Assembly: GCA_030142905.1 (NCBI GenBank)
Contig: JASJOG010000278.1
Location: forward strand, 62,001-126,000
Length of the DNA stretch: 64,000 nt
Source of the DNA: Heliopora coerulea
Lineage: Eukaryota > Cnidaria > Anthozoa > Scleralcyonacea > Helioporidae
Direction of reading: 5' to 3'
The notes beneath the pieces are model-generated. The model was not told where the DNA came from, ran no database searches, and was given only the letters and a program-made list of their open reading frames with translations. The number at the start of each line of letters is the position of its first letter. Position 1 is the first letter of the stretch. Below, in pieces: positions 1 to 13,200 of the stretch. The position numbers and the translations under genes were made by a program.

Positions 1-1204
1 ATAAAACATAGCAAAGATGACGAGCCCAACCAAGACAACAATGCCAACGACAACACCAATTACTACCGCGACGTGATTCTGGAATAAATAATAGATTTAA
101 ATAATACAAAAATTGAGAATAAGGACTCGACATTTCAGAAGCAAACACCATCAGGGTTCTCGCTCACGAAAGTTTTTCTCGGATTCCCTGGCCGGAATTG
201 AGCCGGAACATTCTGATCGCCAGTGAGGTTATCCAAGCATTGATGCATGTACTTGGATGGTGAACAAGGGCAGTAAAGGAAGAAAAACAAAGAAAGTTAC
301 AGGTTCGGTTCCCGTCAGAGGCTCAGAAAACCTCTCCGTGCAAGAAGTGTGGCAGCATGCGCATTTCAAACATATATGAAAGACTCGATACCCCATCCAC
401 TCCATTGAATCTGGGACCTCTAGCTCATATATCCACTTACATCGTCGTTGGCTGAGCTTCTTTCGTTCTCCGGACTTTAATTAAGAACTTCTCAACCTCA
501 TTAAGGTATTCACGTACTTCCAAACATTTTTTCGCCATTTCTGTACATGAACACTCCTTCCTAAACTTCGCCAACTTCACCCGTCACTATTAGGATGTCG
601 AGTTTTTGCTAACAGATTTATTGTATTTCAATCAGCCTATCACACTATTTCTCCGTGTTTGTGTCCCTAGAAACCCACCACTTTCCATGTGGTATCGCTG
701 AGAGGGATCTGAGGACGAGAATGACCTTCATGTTTACTTACGTAGAGTAGGATAACCATGAAATCATCTCTTTGTTGTCCCAAAGATGATTATGATAGAG
801 CAAATACCACTGCATTAAAAAAGTCTTTACACTAGTATGGCGACCTTTATGACTGCTCTTTAACACTCAATTTTTTCTGATAACACTTACATTTTTCCGG
901 TGTTCATGAATATGCGGACTAGACGTGGTCGTCATCTTCTACCGGTAAAAATTATTAAAATAAGAAATTAGTTTCAACTGTTCCAGATCCAAGTCAATTT
1001 TGCACACCACAAAACATGGAAAATTTGTCTTTCATCGACGAAACTAATGCCACTTAGCGTAATAGCAAATATCCCTAATATGCCTTATAGCAATTACAGT
1101 AATTTCAACTAGCTACTTTTTGGTGCAATCGTTTTACCCACCGATGTCTTTCGAGCTTTCGTGGTACCAATAGGGGGACGAGATGTCGAAGGTGGTTTAG
1201 TGTA
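1..1204 (-). CDS. STAB1/2-like: Stabilin-like exons 61-63: stalk and transmembrane helix
   Basis: Exons 1142-1204 ([20 protein letters not shown]), 891-938 ([16 protein letters not shown]) and 1-78. The first two encode a Pro/Thr/Ser/Lys-rich stalk, probably O-glycosylated. Exon 63 encodes [20 protein letters not shown] and a further IFAMFY before the window edge: one uninterrupted hydrophobic segment, consistent with a single-pass type I membrane protein. Its acceptor is TATTCCAG just right of position 78. The cytoplasmic tail is not in view. Confidence 0.88.
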
Positions 1205-4200
1205 CTTAAAACAACAATATGAGAAAATATTTAAGTTCATTTTTAAAAACAAAGCAAATCAATCCATTTCTTACTAAGGAGAGATAAAAGAGAAGAACTA
1301 TACTTATATTAAACTTACCGGAAGAGCATGATCAACAACGTGAATGATTCCATTTGTTGCTGGGAAGTCATAAAGGACGTTAGCAATGTTGTTTATTCTT
1401 ACACGCTTCTAGATGACAATAAGAAGTCGAAATGTTAACTGCAGTAATAATGGCATTTGTAGCTATTACAAAACTGTTAAAAATTATCATAATCATCGTC
1501 ATTATATAATTATAATTAACCATAATTAAGCCAATCAGATTATGACAATTATGCCACTGTAATGATAACAAAGCAGAGAATGATTGTCATGAGCAACGTT
1601 CTTTCTTCAGGTTGCATAATGAAGCAAACATCTTCCAAAACACTGACGTACATTTTTTGACACGACAACAGTGATGTTGTTTCCTGCTAAGCTAAGGAAA
1701 GTTTGCTTAGTTCCTGATTTAATGTAGTGCTTTTCTTGAACTATGTGGTTTTTGAGTTCGTATATAGTCATTTTCTAAAAAAAAAAAAACAAAAAAGAAG
1801 AAACGTAAGATGAATGGAAATTTGACCACCAACGAAACTCCAACTTAGTTATCCCCAACTCCTTTACCTCCGCACACATCCTTCATTGACGTCGCTATCT
1901 ACAGGTCTCCTATTCCTATCTTTATCCCCATACCGATCCTCATCACCACATCAATCTTCACGAGTTCCCCAACTCCACATTCCCCACTGTCTTCTCATCC
2001 TGATCTTATTATCCTTTCATACCTCCACTTCAACTCTCGACACGATTTCCTTCATCCTATTACTTTGCTTTTTGTAAACTGCCCTGCCCGTCCCAAGCCT
2101 AATGCCCAATCTTCCTCCTGTCCCTCTCGGCATTGTCAGGCTGTTGTCACCATCTTCATGTTCATTTTCTCACCACTCTTTCCCTTTATCTCTTCCAGAA
2201 TTGTCACTGAACACCGTTTATTTCCTCTCTTCTGTCATGTATATCGTTACTATTTGATCTTCCAGGCTGACTTGGCCCGGAAAAGGATTGCATTCTAAGG
2301 TCTCGGCAACTATTGCCGGCTGCAGTCTTCGAAGAAGTTGTTCAACGTTTGGTAGTTCGTGTGTTCGAAGTTGTCGTTTCCAACGTGGCGTTTAGGATGG
2401 TTGGTTGGCGTTTGTTACATTGGTCCCTGAGTGGCTGTGCATGTTGCTTGTACCGTTCACTGATTTTCTTGGTCTTCTGTGGCACTTCCCAATTAACGTA
2501 AATTCATTATAAGCCACTGGCATATTTAAGTTTCTGTTAAGTCGGTTGTTTTCGATACCAAAGCACTAACTTTCTAGAAACACCCTCTGCTGGTAGCAGC
2601 TGCTACTGCTGCTGTAGGTAAGACATTATGCAAAATTCCAATCGGTTTTTTGTTTAGTGTCATGATCGTGGTTTGCAATGCGAAATCGGGACTGAAGCAA
2701 TCGCAAAGGTTATTTAACACCAGTCAAGTGAACGATGTTCCTAATACGCTTCCATGCCTACCGCCAATCATAGAGCTGTGCAACAAACGCACATCAAAAA
2801 TTACGATCACCAACAAACACAATAACAAACCTGAAAAAACTTTTTTGCGAAGATGTAAGCACAACAGACTGTCCAAACATCAGAGAAAGTTCTCTTTGAG
2901 ACAAGTTAACTTGGAGGGTGAAAAAGTAACAGCTGAGTTATATCCCGGATTCAAACCTTTTACACAATTGCAATCCATGCCATCGTGGGTGCCTTCATAC
3001 TTATCCCCTAACCTACCATTTTCGCTCCGGCTCATTCAGAATTTTCACCTTTGCTGGTGTTTCCCCGTTGAATTTGGAAATTAATATAGTGGAAAATTTA
3101 TCTCAGATTTAAGGCCAGACATAAGCTAACCTCAGTACAACTAACCTTGACAGTATATCCAAAATTAATTGGAGCAAAAACAGTGTAGTCCATTTCGCTT
3201 GACAAATGTCGAATAACCTCGCTCCCCTCAACTCCGTACATTAAGTTGCGGAAAGCCTAAAACAAGAACATTTGTCAACCTTAGTTTTTCTGCTCGGTAT
3301 TGAGATACATTCCACGATACACAAGTCTCTCGACTCTGAAAATTACCGCCGCTGAGACCGTCGAAACGTCAGTCACCGAACGTCTTTTTCAACAACAGTC
3401 TTTCTCAAGACTACCCTAACCTGGACGATCTACCTTAGTATCTCAATAAAAGAAACAGCCCACATGCTTACGGGAACAACTTACAGAGTTTATAAATATT
3501 TTGTTTCCATACTGTCATTAACACTACACTGCCACAATACAACAAGAACAAATGGGTTAAGAATCCGTTCTTAGTTTTATACTTGTTTCTCTACAAGTTA
3601 TGTATCAATTCTGCATTATGTAGTGCTGTTTAATTATACACTAAAAAACTCAATAGTTTAAGAGGAAAACACAAAGGAAAATCATAACTGTGTCGTGTGT
3701 TTACGTGTGATAAACACCTGTTACTTTAATCGTCAAAAGAAACCGGGGTAATCACGGGATTGTTGAGACACAGCAGACAGAATATAGCAGGAACGGTTGG
3801 AGACTAGGCGGTAGGAATAAGATGAACTAACATATTTTATGGAACTCAGGATAGTCAAAATAAAACAAAAAAATGACTGAAGGCCGACTTACTTTAGCAA
3901 ATTCACTTAATTGTTCAATATCATATATCACCTGACGAAATGTAAAAAGAAAAACAAAGTGAAATTTATTGGAGGTAAAAAATCCAGCGAAATAGAGGAA
4001 ATGACAAGGTCTTAGCTTTTTAATACCCAGTGTCCTATATATAAGACACCTTTAGACCAAAAGAACAAAGGAGTAGACAAAGGAAAAACAAAGAGATAAC
4101 AAACAAAAGAAAAAAATAATTAGGCTCTAAAGAGTTAGAATGTAATTCGGTGCATTTTAGATTGGAAAATTGTGACAAACTTACTTGTATGACAGTACCG

Positions 4201-7200
4201 CCACAAAACAAGCCATCGCCGACAAAACCATCCCGACATTTACAACCGGCAGCGCCATCTATAATTTGAGAAGAGACAAAAACTAATGTACAAATGTCTA
4301 ATCACGCACCACCTAAAAGATACGAAGATCGACTCCTGCCTCTCTGCTTTCCTGGTTAGTCAACTGTCCAGTTGTTGGACAGTATCTTCATTGCTTTGTT
4401 GACGACTTCCCGATCTGTGTGGCCTCCTGACTGGCTTTCTGTTTTTCCGTCTCACCGGCTTGGTGTCTGTCTGTGTTCTTCGGTTTATGTATACCTGCTG
4501 GTATTCTCACTTTCACATCAGTTCCCTGGCGGACAGCCTGACACGTCTGCCTAACTATCTCCCTTCCTGGTTGGTGGCTGTGACTGCCTGATTAGCTAAA
4601 GGACTGGAAGGCTGCCACCCCCAATCTCAGTACTAACGGCTAGCCAGCTCAGCTACAGCAGCAACAGATGAATAAATAACAAAACTACACACAAAACAGG
4701 ACAGCACAGACAACAGCAGCAGAAGTAGATAAAAAAGGTATTATTTAGCATTAACACTCATAATCGGCAGATGTGAAACTAGAAGAGCAGTTCTAAAGTG
4801 TATATTTAGAAGTAAAAGCCTTCTTAAGATGTAATCAACACCATACAGAACTGTTGCGGAAAATGCAACGTCAAGCCCACTTGGCAGAAATCGAACCGAC
4901 GACCCTGGGAAACTTACACAGGGCCTTACCGGCCGAACACCACGGGCCATTTCCGGAAGATTGGTCACAAAACTCAAACGTTATTCTTTTCGCTTGTCCT
5001 TCGGCAATAAAAACAAAGGTCTGATCGTAATAAAGAAAACAGTTTCTTCATCTTCACACACTCCACAATGTACCTTTGTCGTCACATTTTGCATGAACGT
5101 GACAATTTCCATTATTCGTCGCACAAGGATGAGACGGAGGCAATGCCGAACAAAAATGCCCGTCACCAACATATCCTGGTCTACACCGACATCGGGCAGA
5201 ATTCTTAAAGACAAAAAGCAACACAATATGACAGTAGGAAATTTATACCTAGGGAAGTGTTACCCGTGCGAATACCATCGGTATCGGGTGTAACTCATTA
5301 TCGGTATCCAAGGGGTCGATATCCCGATAACCAAAGAATCCCTTACAAAAATTTCGTGCCATGTCACATGTGAAAAACATGAAATTGGAACAATTTTACC
5401 GATGGAAGTTTCATTTCACATATTAAAACGGAACGTGTTCACATAGGAAACACCTAATTCACATGTAAAGCAAAATGGTTCAAAATTTGGTATGTGACAT
5501 TTTCGTACACGAAACATTTGTCGCATATATATCTATATATATATATCTATATATATATATATATGAAAAGGAAGATTTACATTACAAAATTAATTTCGCT
5601 TATGAATTTTATTCCACATATGGAATTGAAACATTTTCACATATGAAGCACTATTTTCATATGCAAAATGGTAGGTAAGGAATAACTGAAATATAAGGTC
5701 TCGTAAAGCAAAAGAACTGACGTACAAAAAAAGACTAAGAGGGAATGTTTCGGCTACTATAAATGGAGTTCGTTGAGTAGCCGGCACTGAGCATTACTAG
5801 AGACCTTAAGCAACGGATGTTCTTGAGTCACGGACGTCAATCGAAAGATTTAATGACTAGGTGTTTTTCGATATTTGAGCCGTGTATTCTTTGAATAGAT
5901 ATTTATGCGAGGAGAGATGACAAATAACTTAAATTTCCCGGGAGAAATAACGCGTCTAATCAGTGAGTCAGCCGTGAACTTAACTGAGAAATGTTGACAT
6001 CGTAGGAGTATACGTCGTTTTTAGAACGTGGAAACGCTGTTAGTGAAGTCTTTACAAAACGAAAACGGTGTTTTAGAAGTTCGACTACGCTCTTGGGATT
6101 TGAAATTATTGATTTTGTTTGTTTTGTATGGAAAATTCTATTGAAAGAAAAGAGTCGATCGTAAATCAAGAACTTCTGTCGCTTAAGATCTCTAATGTAA
6201 CTGGAAGGCCGACTTCAGTCAATGGTTGGACCAAAGAGGGAAACTAAAACGGCAGACATGACACCTCTGTGGCCGCCAGTCCCAGTCTCTTACGCATGTC
6301 ATGACCTATTCAGCGCGGTCAGGTAAACGAGTTAGGGAGCGAAAGGGACGTCCCAAATGGTGCCAAAGTTAGCCAGTTTTGGGTTCACCTTCGACTGGCA
6401 GTCAGGGTTCCAGTCATGAAAGTTTAATGGTTCTCTTAGGAATTACGTCACGGGTAGTAGACACGAGAAAATATAACAAAACAATTAACTTTACCGGCTC
6501 AAGATAGGTACAAATGGCGTGGGGACTACAGTTTCCATTGTTTTTCTGACATGGATCAATTTCTTGGCAGTAAAAGCCATCTCCTTCGTAGCCGTCCATA
6601 CAGCTACAGAGTTGAGGTGCACTGGCATTACACATGGCGAATATTGAGCAAGGGTTCTTGCGACTGGTGCACGATTTGGAGTTGGTGTCAACGCTGTCTG
6701 ATAATAAAACAAAACAAACAACGTAACCATGAGATGTCAGGATTAAACACGCACGAGCGCGCCGGTTATGAATATCCGACTTGCACAATTTCTTGCAGTA
6801 AATGGTTTTTAACAGAGGACGATCAGTTGTGATTTAATCTGGAATTTAGACAGTCCCTGTAGTGCGCGACGTGCACTCCCAGCTTGTACATATAGATTTG
6901 ATAGTACACATCTGACGACTGACACATCGAACTAGTGAAATAGAGGATATGGCTGCTCCCAACCAGTGACTAGCACATCAGACTAGTTGGCAATAGATCG
7001 TGTGTTGCTTCCAATCTTTGCCTCTCTAATCAGTTGGCAGAACATCAATACTACCAAACCAAACGTCTAGTGTTGCTTCCAACTTTGGTCTGATTACTCC
7101 TGTAGCAGGACATCAGATTAGTCAACCAAAAAGTGGGAGAGTTGGTGTCAACCTCGGTCTTACTACTCATTTGGTAGAACATCTGGGCACTAAACCAAGG

Positions 7201-10200
7201 TTCGTAGATTTCTTACTACTTTGGTCTTATGGGTCATTTGGAAGGACATCAGACAAGTAAGCCAAAGCTCATGGGTTGCTCTCAATCTTATAACTCAGTG
7301 GAAAATCATACAATTCAGCTGAAAGTCACAGTTTGCAGAACCAACCATTGTCTATAGCTCAGCTGATAGAGAACATCGGATTATGCAAACGTCATGGTTG
7401 ACACTCGTCCAGTTTGGTTTCATAGCACAATTGGTAAAAAGCACAAGCTCGTCGGGTTACCACAGGGAAGTAGTTTGTCATTGTTTTCGGCTTCCTTAGC
7501 TTAGGAAAACATTCGAATCTTGGTACTTCAATCATATTTTTAATCACTGTTCTTTTTTCTTTGCTCGATGTCCGGTACTTTTACAAATTATTGACCATTT
7601 GGAGGAAGCGGACTGATAATCAATAGCTTGATCACTAAAATTAGTTCTGGTCATGGAAAGTTTCTGTTTTACATACACAGACAGACAGACAGACAAAGCC
7701 TTATCCCCAGAGCATGTTCAAAGTGCAATGTCCTCATAACTTCCGATTCATATTGTCTTAATTCTAAACATTTTATTAATCCTAATTTTTAAATATAATC
7801 ATACTGTAACCCATACATATTCTATCATACTGTATTTAATATTCACTATCTGTAAATCCATTGTAATTCTTTACGCCTAAGTTGGATCAATAAAATGTAT
7901 AAATTTTTTACACCCTACAATCCTGATTGCAGATCGTGATTTTTTTCATGAACTCGACAGACATTGTAGAGGATAACCAGTGTGGATCTAGGATTTTGCA
8001 GAGGGGGGTTCGGCAGGTCAGGTGTGACTTCAGGTTTTTGAAAAGGGGGTTGGTTAAGCAGACCATTGGTTATTCTAGGTTTTTAAGGAGGGTGGTTCCT
8101 TTACCACTTAAATTGGGTGTACAGTTCAAGAAAGAATATGCAAATAAAGTTTATTATGTAAACATAGCGACTAGGGCGTGAAACCCTCACATTGTTTGGT
8201 GGCTCAAAGGGGAGGTTAAACCCCCTTAGACCCCTCCCTGGGTCCGCTTATGGTTAAGTAGCTCACCGCATCCGCTATCGGACTCCACACATCTCTCACA
8301 GGCTGTGCCAAAGTAAGGTTCGTGACACGAGCAGCTACCATTCCCAGAAACACCATCGTTACAATAACCTCTTCCACTACAAGGACTTCTCAGTCCGCCT
8401 GGACAAGCTACAAAAAACAAGATAAAAATATCAAGTAAATGAAGAACCAATAATCATACAGGTCCAATAATCCCGAATCGCGACTAAGTGAATCGAGCAG
8501 AACCAGATTTCATTACACCAGCTGACATATAACGTCACAGAACTGCAACATTCAACGTGCTATGTCGAGTTGTATCTGGTTGTGTCAAACTTCGCCACAA
8601 CAACATTTCAAGCTTTTTGCCACATGATGCATTAATATATTACATAGCATATCTCACCTTACAAACACTACACCAAGCTACATGTCGTATCACCATACCG
8701 TATCTGGACGGTCAGGAAATATTACACCTTACAATAACATGGAACACCATATGGTACTCAATCATATACCACGTCATGCCTGCCATACCAATATTATATC
8801 AATACCATTACAATAATATAAATACCCTACCATATAAGTACCATACCACACCACGCCACATCACACCATAATGCCATACCATATATAATATACAATTGTA
8901 AAAATTTATAGCACGACGATCAGATGTGTTCAAGTACAGAAAAATCCCATGATGGTGAAATCAAGTAAGGAAAATTATCGGTAGTAAAAGATATTAGCTA
9001 GCTCGCTTAAACAGTCTCTCACCTCCACAGTCGGGGCCATAGTAATTTTTACAACATTTCTTCAGTTTTTGACGCTGTAAACATTTGGATGGACACCCAA
9101 GATATTTGTTCTGAAAGTAACACGAGGTGGTTTGATCTACACCCTAAAAGAGAGCAAAGAAAAGAAAAAGGTAGAAGTTGATGAATTGATAAAGCACAAT
9201 CGTTTAGTCACAGGAAATCTTTTTTAAAGATTTTCCAAAGAGTTTTTCTGCATCATCACACTTTTTAAAATATATACTAAATAAAATAGAATGAGATGCA
9301 TATCATACCAAGATATCAGGGGGAGATTGGCATGCTATTGAACTTCCGGTCATCGGAAGGTTGCGGGTTCGATCCCCGTCTGGGGTTTAGAAATCGTTTT
9401 TCTGAGGGTATGGTTTGGCGAACGTTCATCTATCATTCTAAACGTACTTTAACGCGAATCCATTTGTTGTCTTAAATATCGACAGTCCTATCGTTGGAGA
9501 GAACATCGCGATTCACTGATATAACGGTATAACGTAGCAGGCTTAAGGCCAGTTTTACTTGCAATTTTGTGCCTTGGGATTGATATCCTGGAGTACGTAT
9601 TAAACTGATGAGAGCATCGAGGACAAATTGCAGCGAATCATGAGCAGATATCTTACGGCGTAGACTGTCACTGGTGTATGGCATACACCAGGATGACAAT
9701 CGCAACTTCAAAATCACACGAGTAAACAAGCCTTTGTAAGTTACATTATTACAGAAAACTACCTAGAGTTTAAAAATATGTAACTTTCTGCTTCGCTTTT
9801 TCTACGACTTACGAAAAAAGAAAGTGAAAATCGACTGTAATCAAGTTAAGTCGTCATATGACTTACTTGTAAGATGGCATCAGAATGACACAGTCCTGTT
9901 CCATTACAAACGGTGCATGATCCCTGGTTAAAGAAACGCGTCATTACAAACGACTGTTGAAAATTATTACGACTTAAGAAATGTTCAACCGTTCTACCGA
10001 CAGTATATTTCACTCTGCCACTACCAGGACCCTCTCTCAGCTGAAAAAATCTTCTGGCGTTTGAATAAAATCCGTTGGCGTTACCCAGGATAAAATCCTT
10101 AAGGGACATCTTAGTAGTGAAAGGGTTAATCGGAAAAGGTTCCTTTCAATACCACAGGTCTCCTTTGTTGAATAAAAAGGTCTTGCATTAGCTAGAATAA

Positions 10201-13200
10201 GTTCCTGAAAAGAGGTCTTAATGGTGAAAAGAGTTACTACAAAGGGAAAAATCTCACCTCAACCTTCTCGTATGTAATTTCATCACACCGCCCAGCCACA
10301 CCTGGGGGAAGAAGAACCTCCGCAATACCGAATGCTATTCCTTCCGAAAACAGAATATCTCGCTGAACAATTCTGCTTCGGTCATTAATGTAAAGATGAC
10401 CCTTCGAGAAAAAAAACAACGCGTACAATTAGTCAGAACTAATTCAGCGAATTCCCAACACCAGCCATTCAAAACTCCTTCTAATTTTGGGGGACAAGGT
10501 GTAACTCTTGAATGATTAAATTTTCGGAAATAAAGGCCAGATATATAGTGTAACGAAGACACGCCAAAATACACTTCACTGAAATACCACAAAAAAGTGG
10601 TGCTATCAAGTGATCAAAAATCTTTCACTGGAAGCCAAGACATGGAGAAATGTTCACGATTTACTTTGACAGTAAAAAACACAATTTGAGATTTTATGAA
10701 GACTTTCTTAAATCGGTCAACAAACTTAAAAATATAATAATATCCGCATTAATTATAAGACCTACACAACCCCTGGATAAAAAGTATGTTAACCCACGAA
10801 GGGTTAAAGCTACCCCCTAGAGATCTGGATATCTCATCTAAAAATTTAACAATATTCAATTAGGGAGCCCATATCACCGAAGGTGCTTTTCAATAGGGCC
10901 TTATGATCAATAAACAAAAACTAAAATTCTTAACAAATATATAAATAAATAAAGTACAGAGTAAAAATATACAAATTAAAAATGTTAAAAATGTTGGTTT
11001 GTTGAATCGATGCTCTTGGATGTACATACAAGATATATATCTAGTATCTTTGAAACTTAAGCGAAGTATTACCTTTTGACCCTTGCATGAAATGAACAGG
11101 GATGTTCCTTCTTTCGTTCGTCTGGCGAGACCTCCAGTATAACTAAGAATAACTTTGGTTGTCGTCTGAAAAGTGATGCAAATGAACAACTGACAGACAT
11201 CACATAATGAAAGAGTAGAACAACATAACCACACAAATACATAAGCGCCTTCGCTCGAAATATCAATATCTTCTTGGCTATTGATTTTCCGGGCGGAAAG
11301 CGCAATCGCAATTTAAAGATCGGAGCCCAGCTCAGAATTCTTAAATGTATCGCCATAGCAAAAGAGGCAAGTCGAAATTGTTGTAAATTTCGAAAGTTGC
11401 CTGACCCATTAGGCTTTTTCCACGCCCTTCAGCACTGCCTAAGCAGTACTCTGCTTTTATGTAAAAGAGAAAAAAATAACAAATGCAAAGAAGGAAGGCA
11501 GATTGACTGAACGGCTGACAGATAAACAGATCGGTAGAAAAGCAGACAAACATGCAGGCAAAGATAGTCAGACAGCCGTAAGTCATTTCAACAGCACCGA
11601 CAACTCATTGTCAAGTATGTACACCGTTTCACCAACTTCCTGAGATGATGGAAGCCGATAGAGACAGGAAAATCGTCTTGCTTTCAAATTTGGCTCCATT
11701 CATCTCCTAGGAATTAACGAACGTTCTTTCATTTAGTCCCTTATAAAGTTACCGTTCTTGTCTTGAATGGGCAGATAAAAAACATTAATTTGTGCTCTTT
11801 ATTGTTAGAAACAAGACTAAGGGCAGATTTACACGTGCGATTTTGCACGTTGTGATTGTCATCGTGCTGTATGCAATAAACAGCAAGATATCTGGTTATG
11901 ATTCGCTGCAGTTTGCCCTCGACGCTCTCGTCAGTTAAACACATACTCCAAGATGTCAATCGCGAAAGGCACAAAATAGCACGTGTAAACAGCCCTTAAG
12001 ACAGACCGACTGGTAGGGAAACGAATGAACAGACAGGGAGACTGAGGCAGGCAGACAGACAGAAAGACATAGAATGACTAACTCAGACACGCAGACAGAC
12101 AGACACATAGACATTCGAATTGTTAGAATGAACTAAAAGCGGAGTTACAATCAGTAACATATATTTTGGATCGCCTATGTTTGCGGATGACCTTACAATG
12201 ATTTCGAGAATGAAAAATGGACTGGTTAGGATGTTGGAAGTATTAAATATATCTGGAAAGAAATGGAGGATGGTATTTAGTTTGAAGAAAACGGTTGTGA
12301 TGGTATACGGAGAAAAGAAAGATGATCATAGTACTAATGCAGGAAGAAGATGTTGGAATTTGGGGATATTTCAGCTTGAAGAAAGAGAGACATGGGAAAA
12401 TGCTGGGAAGGTTTGGTGCTTGGAGGGAACGTGTATGCCATGTTATCAAACAAGCAGCAGTAACCAAAGCGCGGGACTCTTGTTATGGTATTATAAGAGC
12501 AGGGGATCGTCATTTAGGGATTAATCCTCTTATATCACTGAAACTCTGGAGAACAATTGGTATGAAAAAGTTATTATATGGTTGTGAGTTATGGAGATTA
12601 AATGGAGTGTTAATAAAACAACTGGAAAAAGTGCAAAATCAAATTATTAGAATAATTCAAGGATTTTTATCAGGAACGTCAGGAACAGCATGCAGAGGAC
12701 TGCTTGGAATATGGGATATTAAGGCAGAGATTGATAAACGGACGTTGTATTTATTGGGAAGGATAATTAGGTCATCGGATGGTAGGGCGCATAAAATAAG
12801 ATTTAAAAGAAGATTTATAAGATGGAAATGGAACCTTAACAAAAAATGGCAGGATTTATTCCTGGTATAATGACAGTTCTAAGACGCTATAATATTCTGC
12901 ATTTTGTTGAGGAATATTATGATAAGGAAGTGTTTCCCAGTAAATCAAGGTGGAAGAGCATAGTGAAGTCAGCGATAAAGGAGGTTCATGAAAATGAATG
13001 GAGAGAAAAGGTCATGAGTATTTCCCAGCTGAAAATTTACGCAATGATTCACGAGAAGTTGGAAACAATCTTTCGGTGGCACCTGGCAAGGGAGTATCCG
13101 GACTATCTGGGAGAAATAACTGATGTTTTACGCATATTATGCGGTTCGTATTCCCTGAGGGGTAAACGAATGGAGGATTTTGAAAATATCAATGAAGAAT

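Noticed and set aside
3340..3420. CTGAGACCGTCGAAACGTCAG as a hammerhead core
   Set aside because: CTGA(TG)A is incomplete and no stem II can form; it is probably another transposon end.
3932..4184. Search for a Link-domain exon before FAS1-7
   Set aside because: The intron has no open segment with Link cysteines; flanking exons join in phase.
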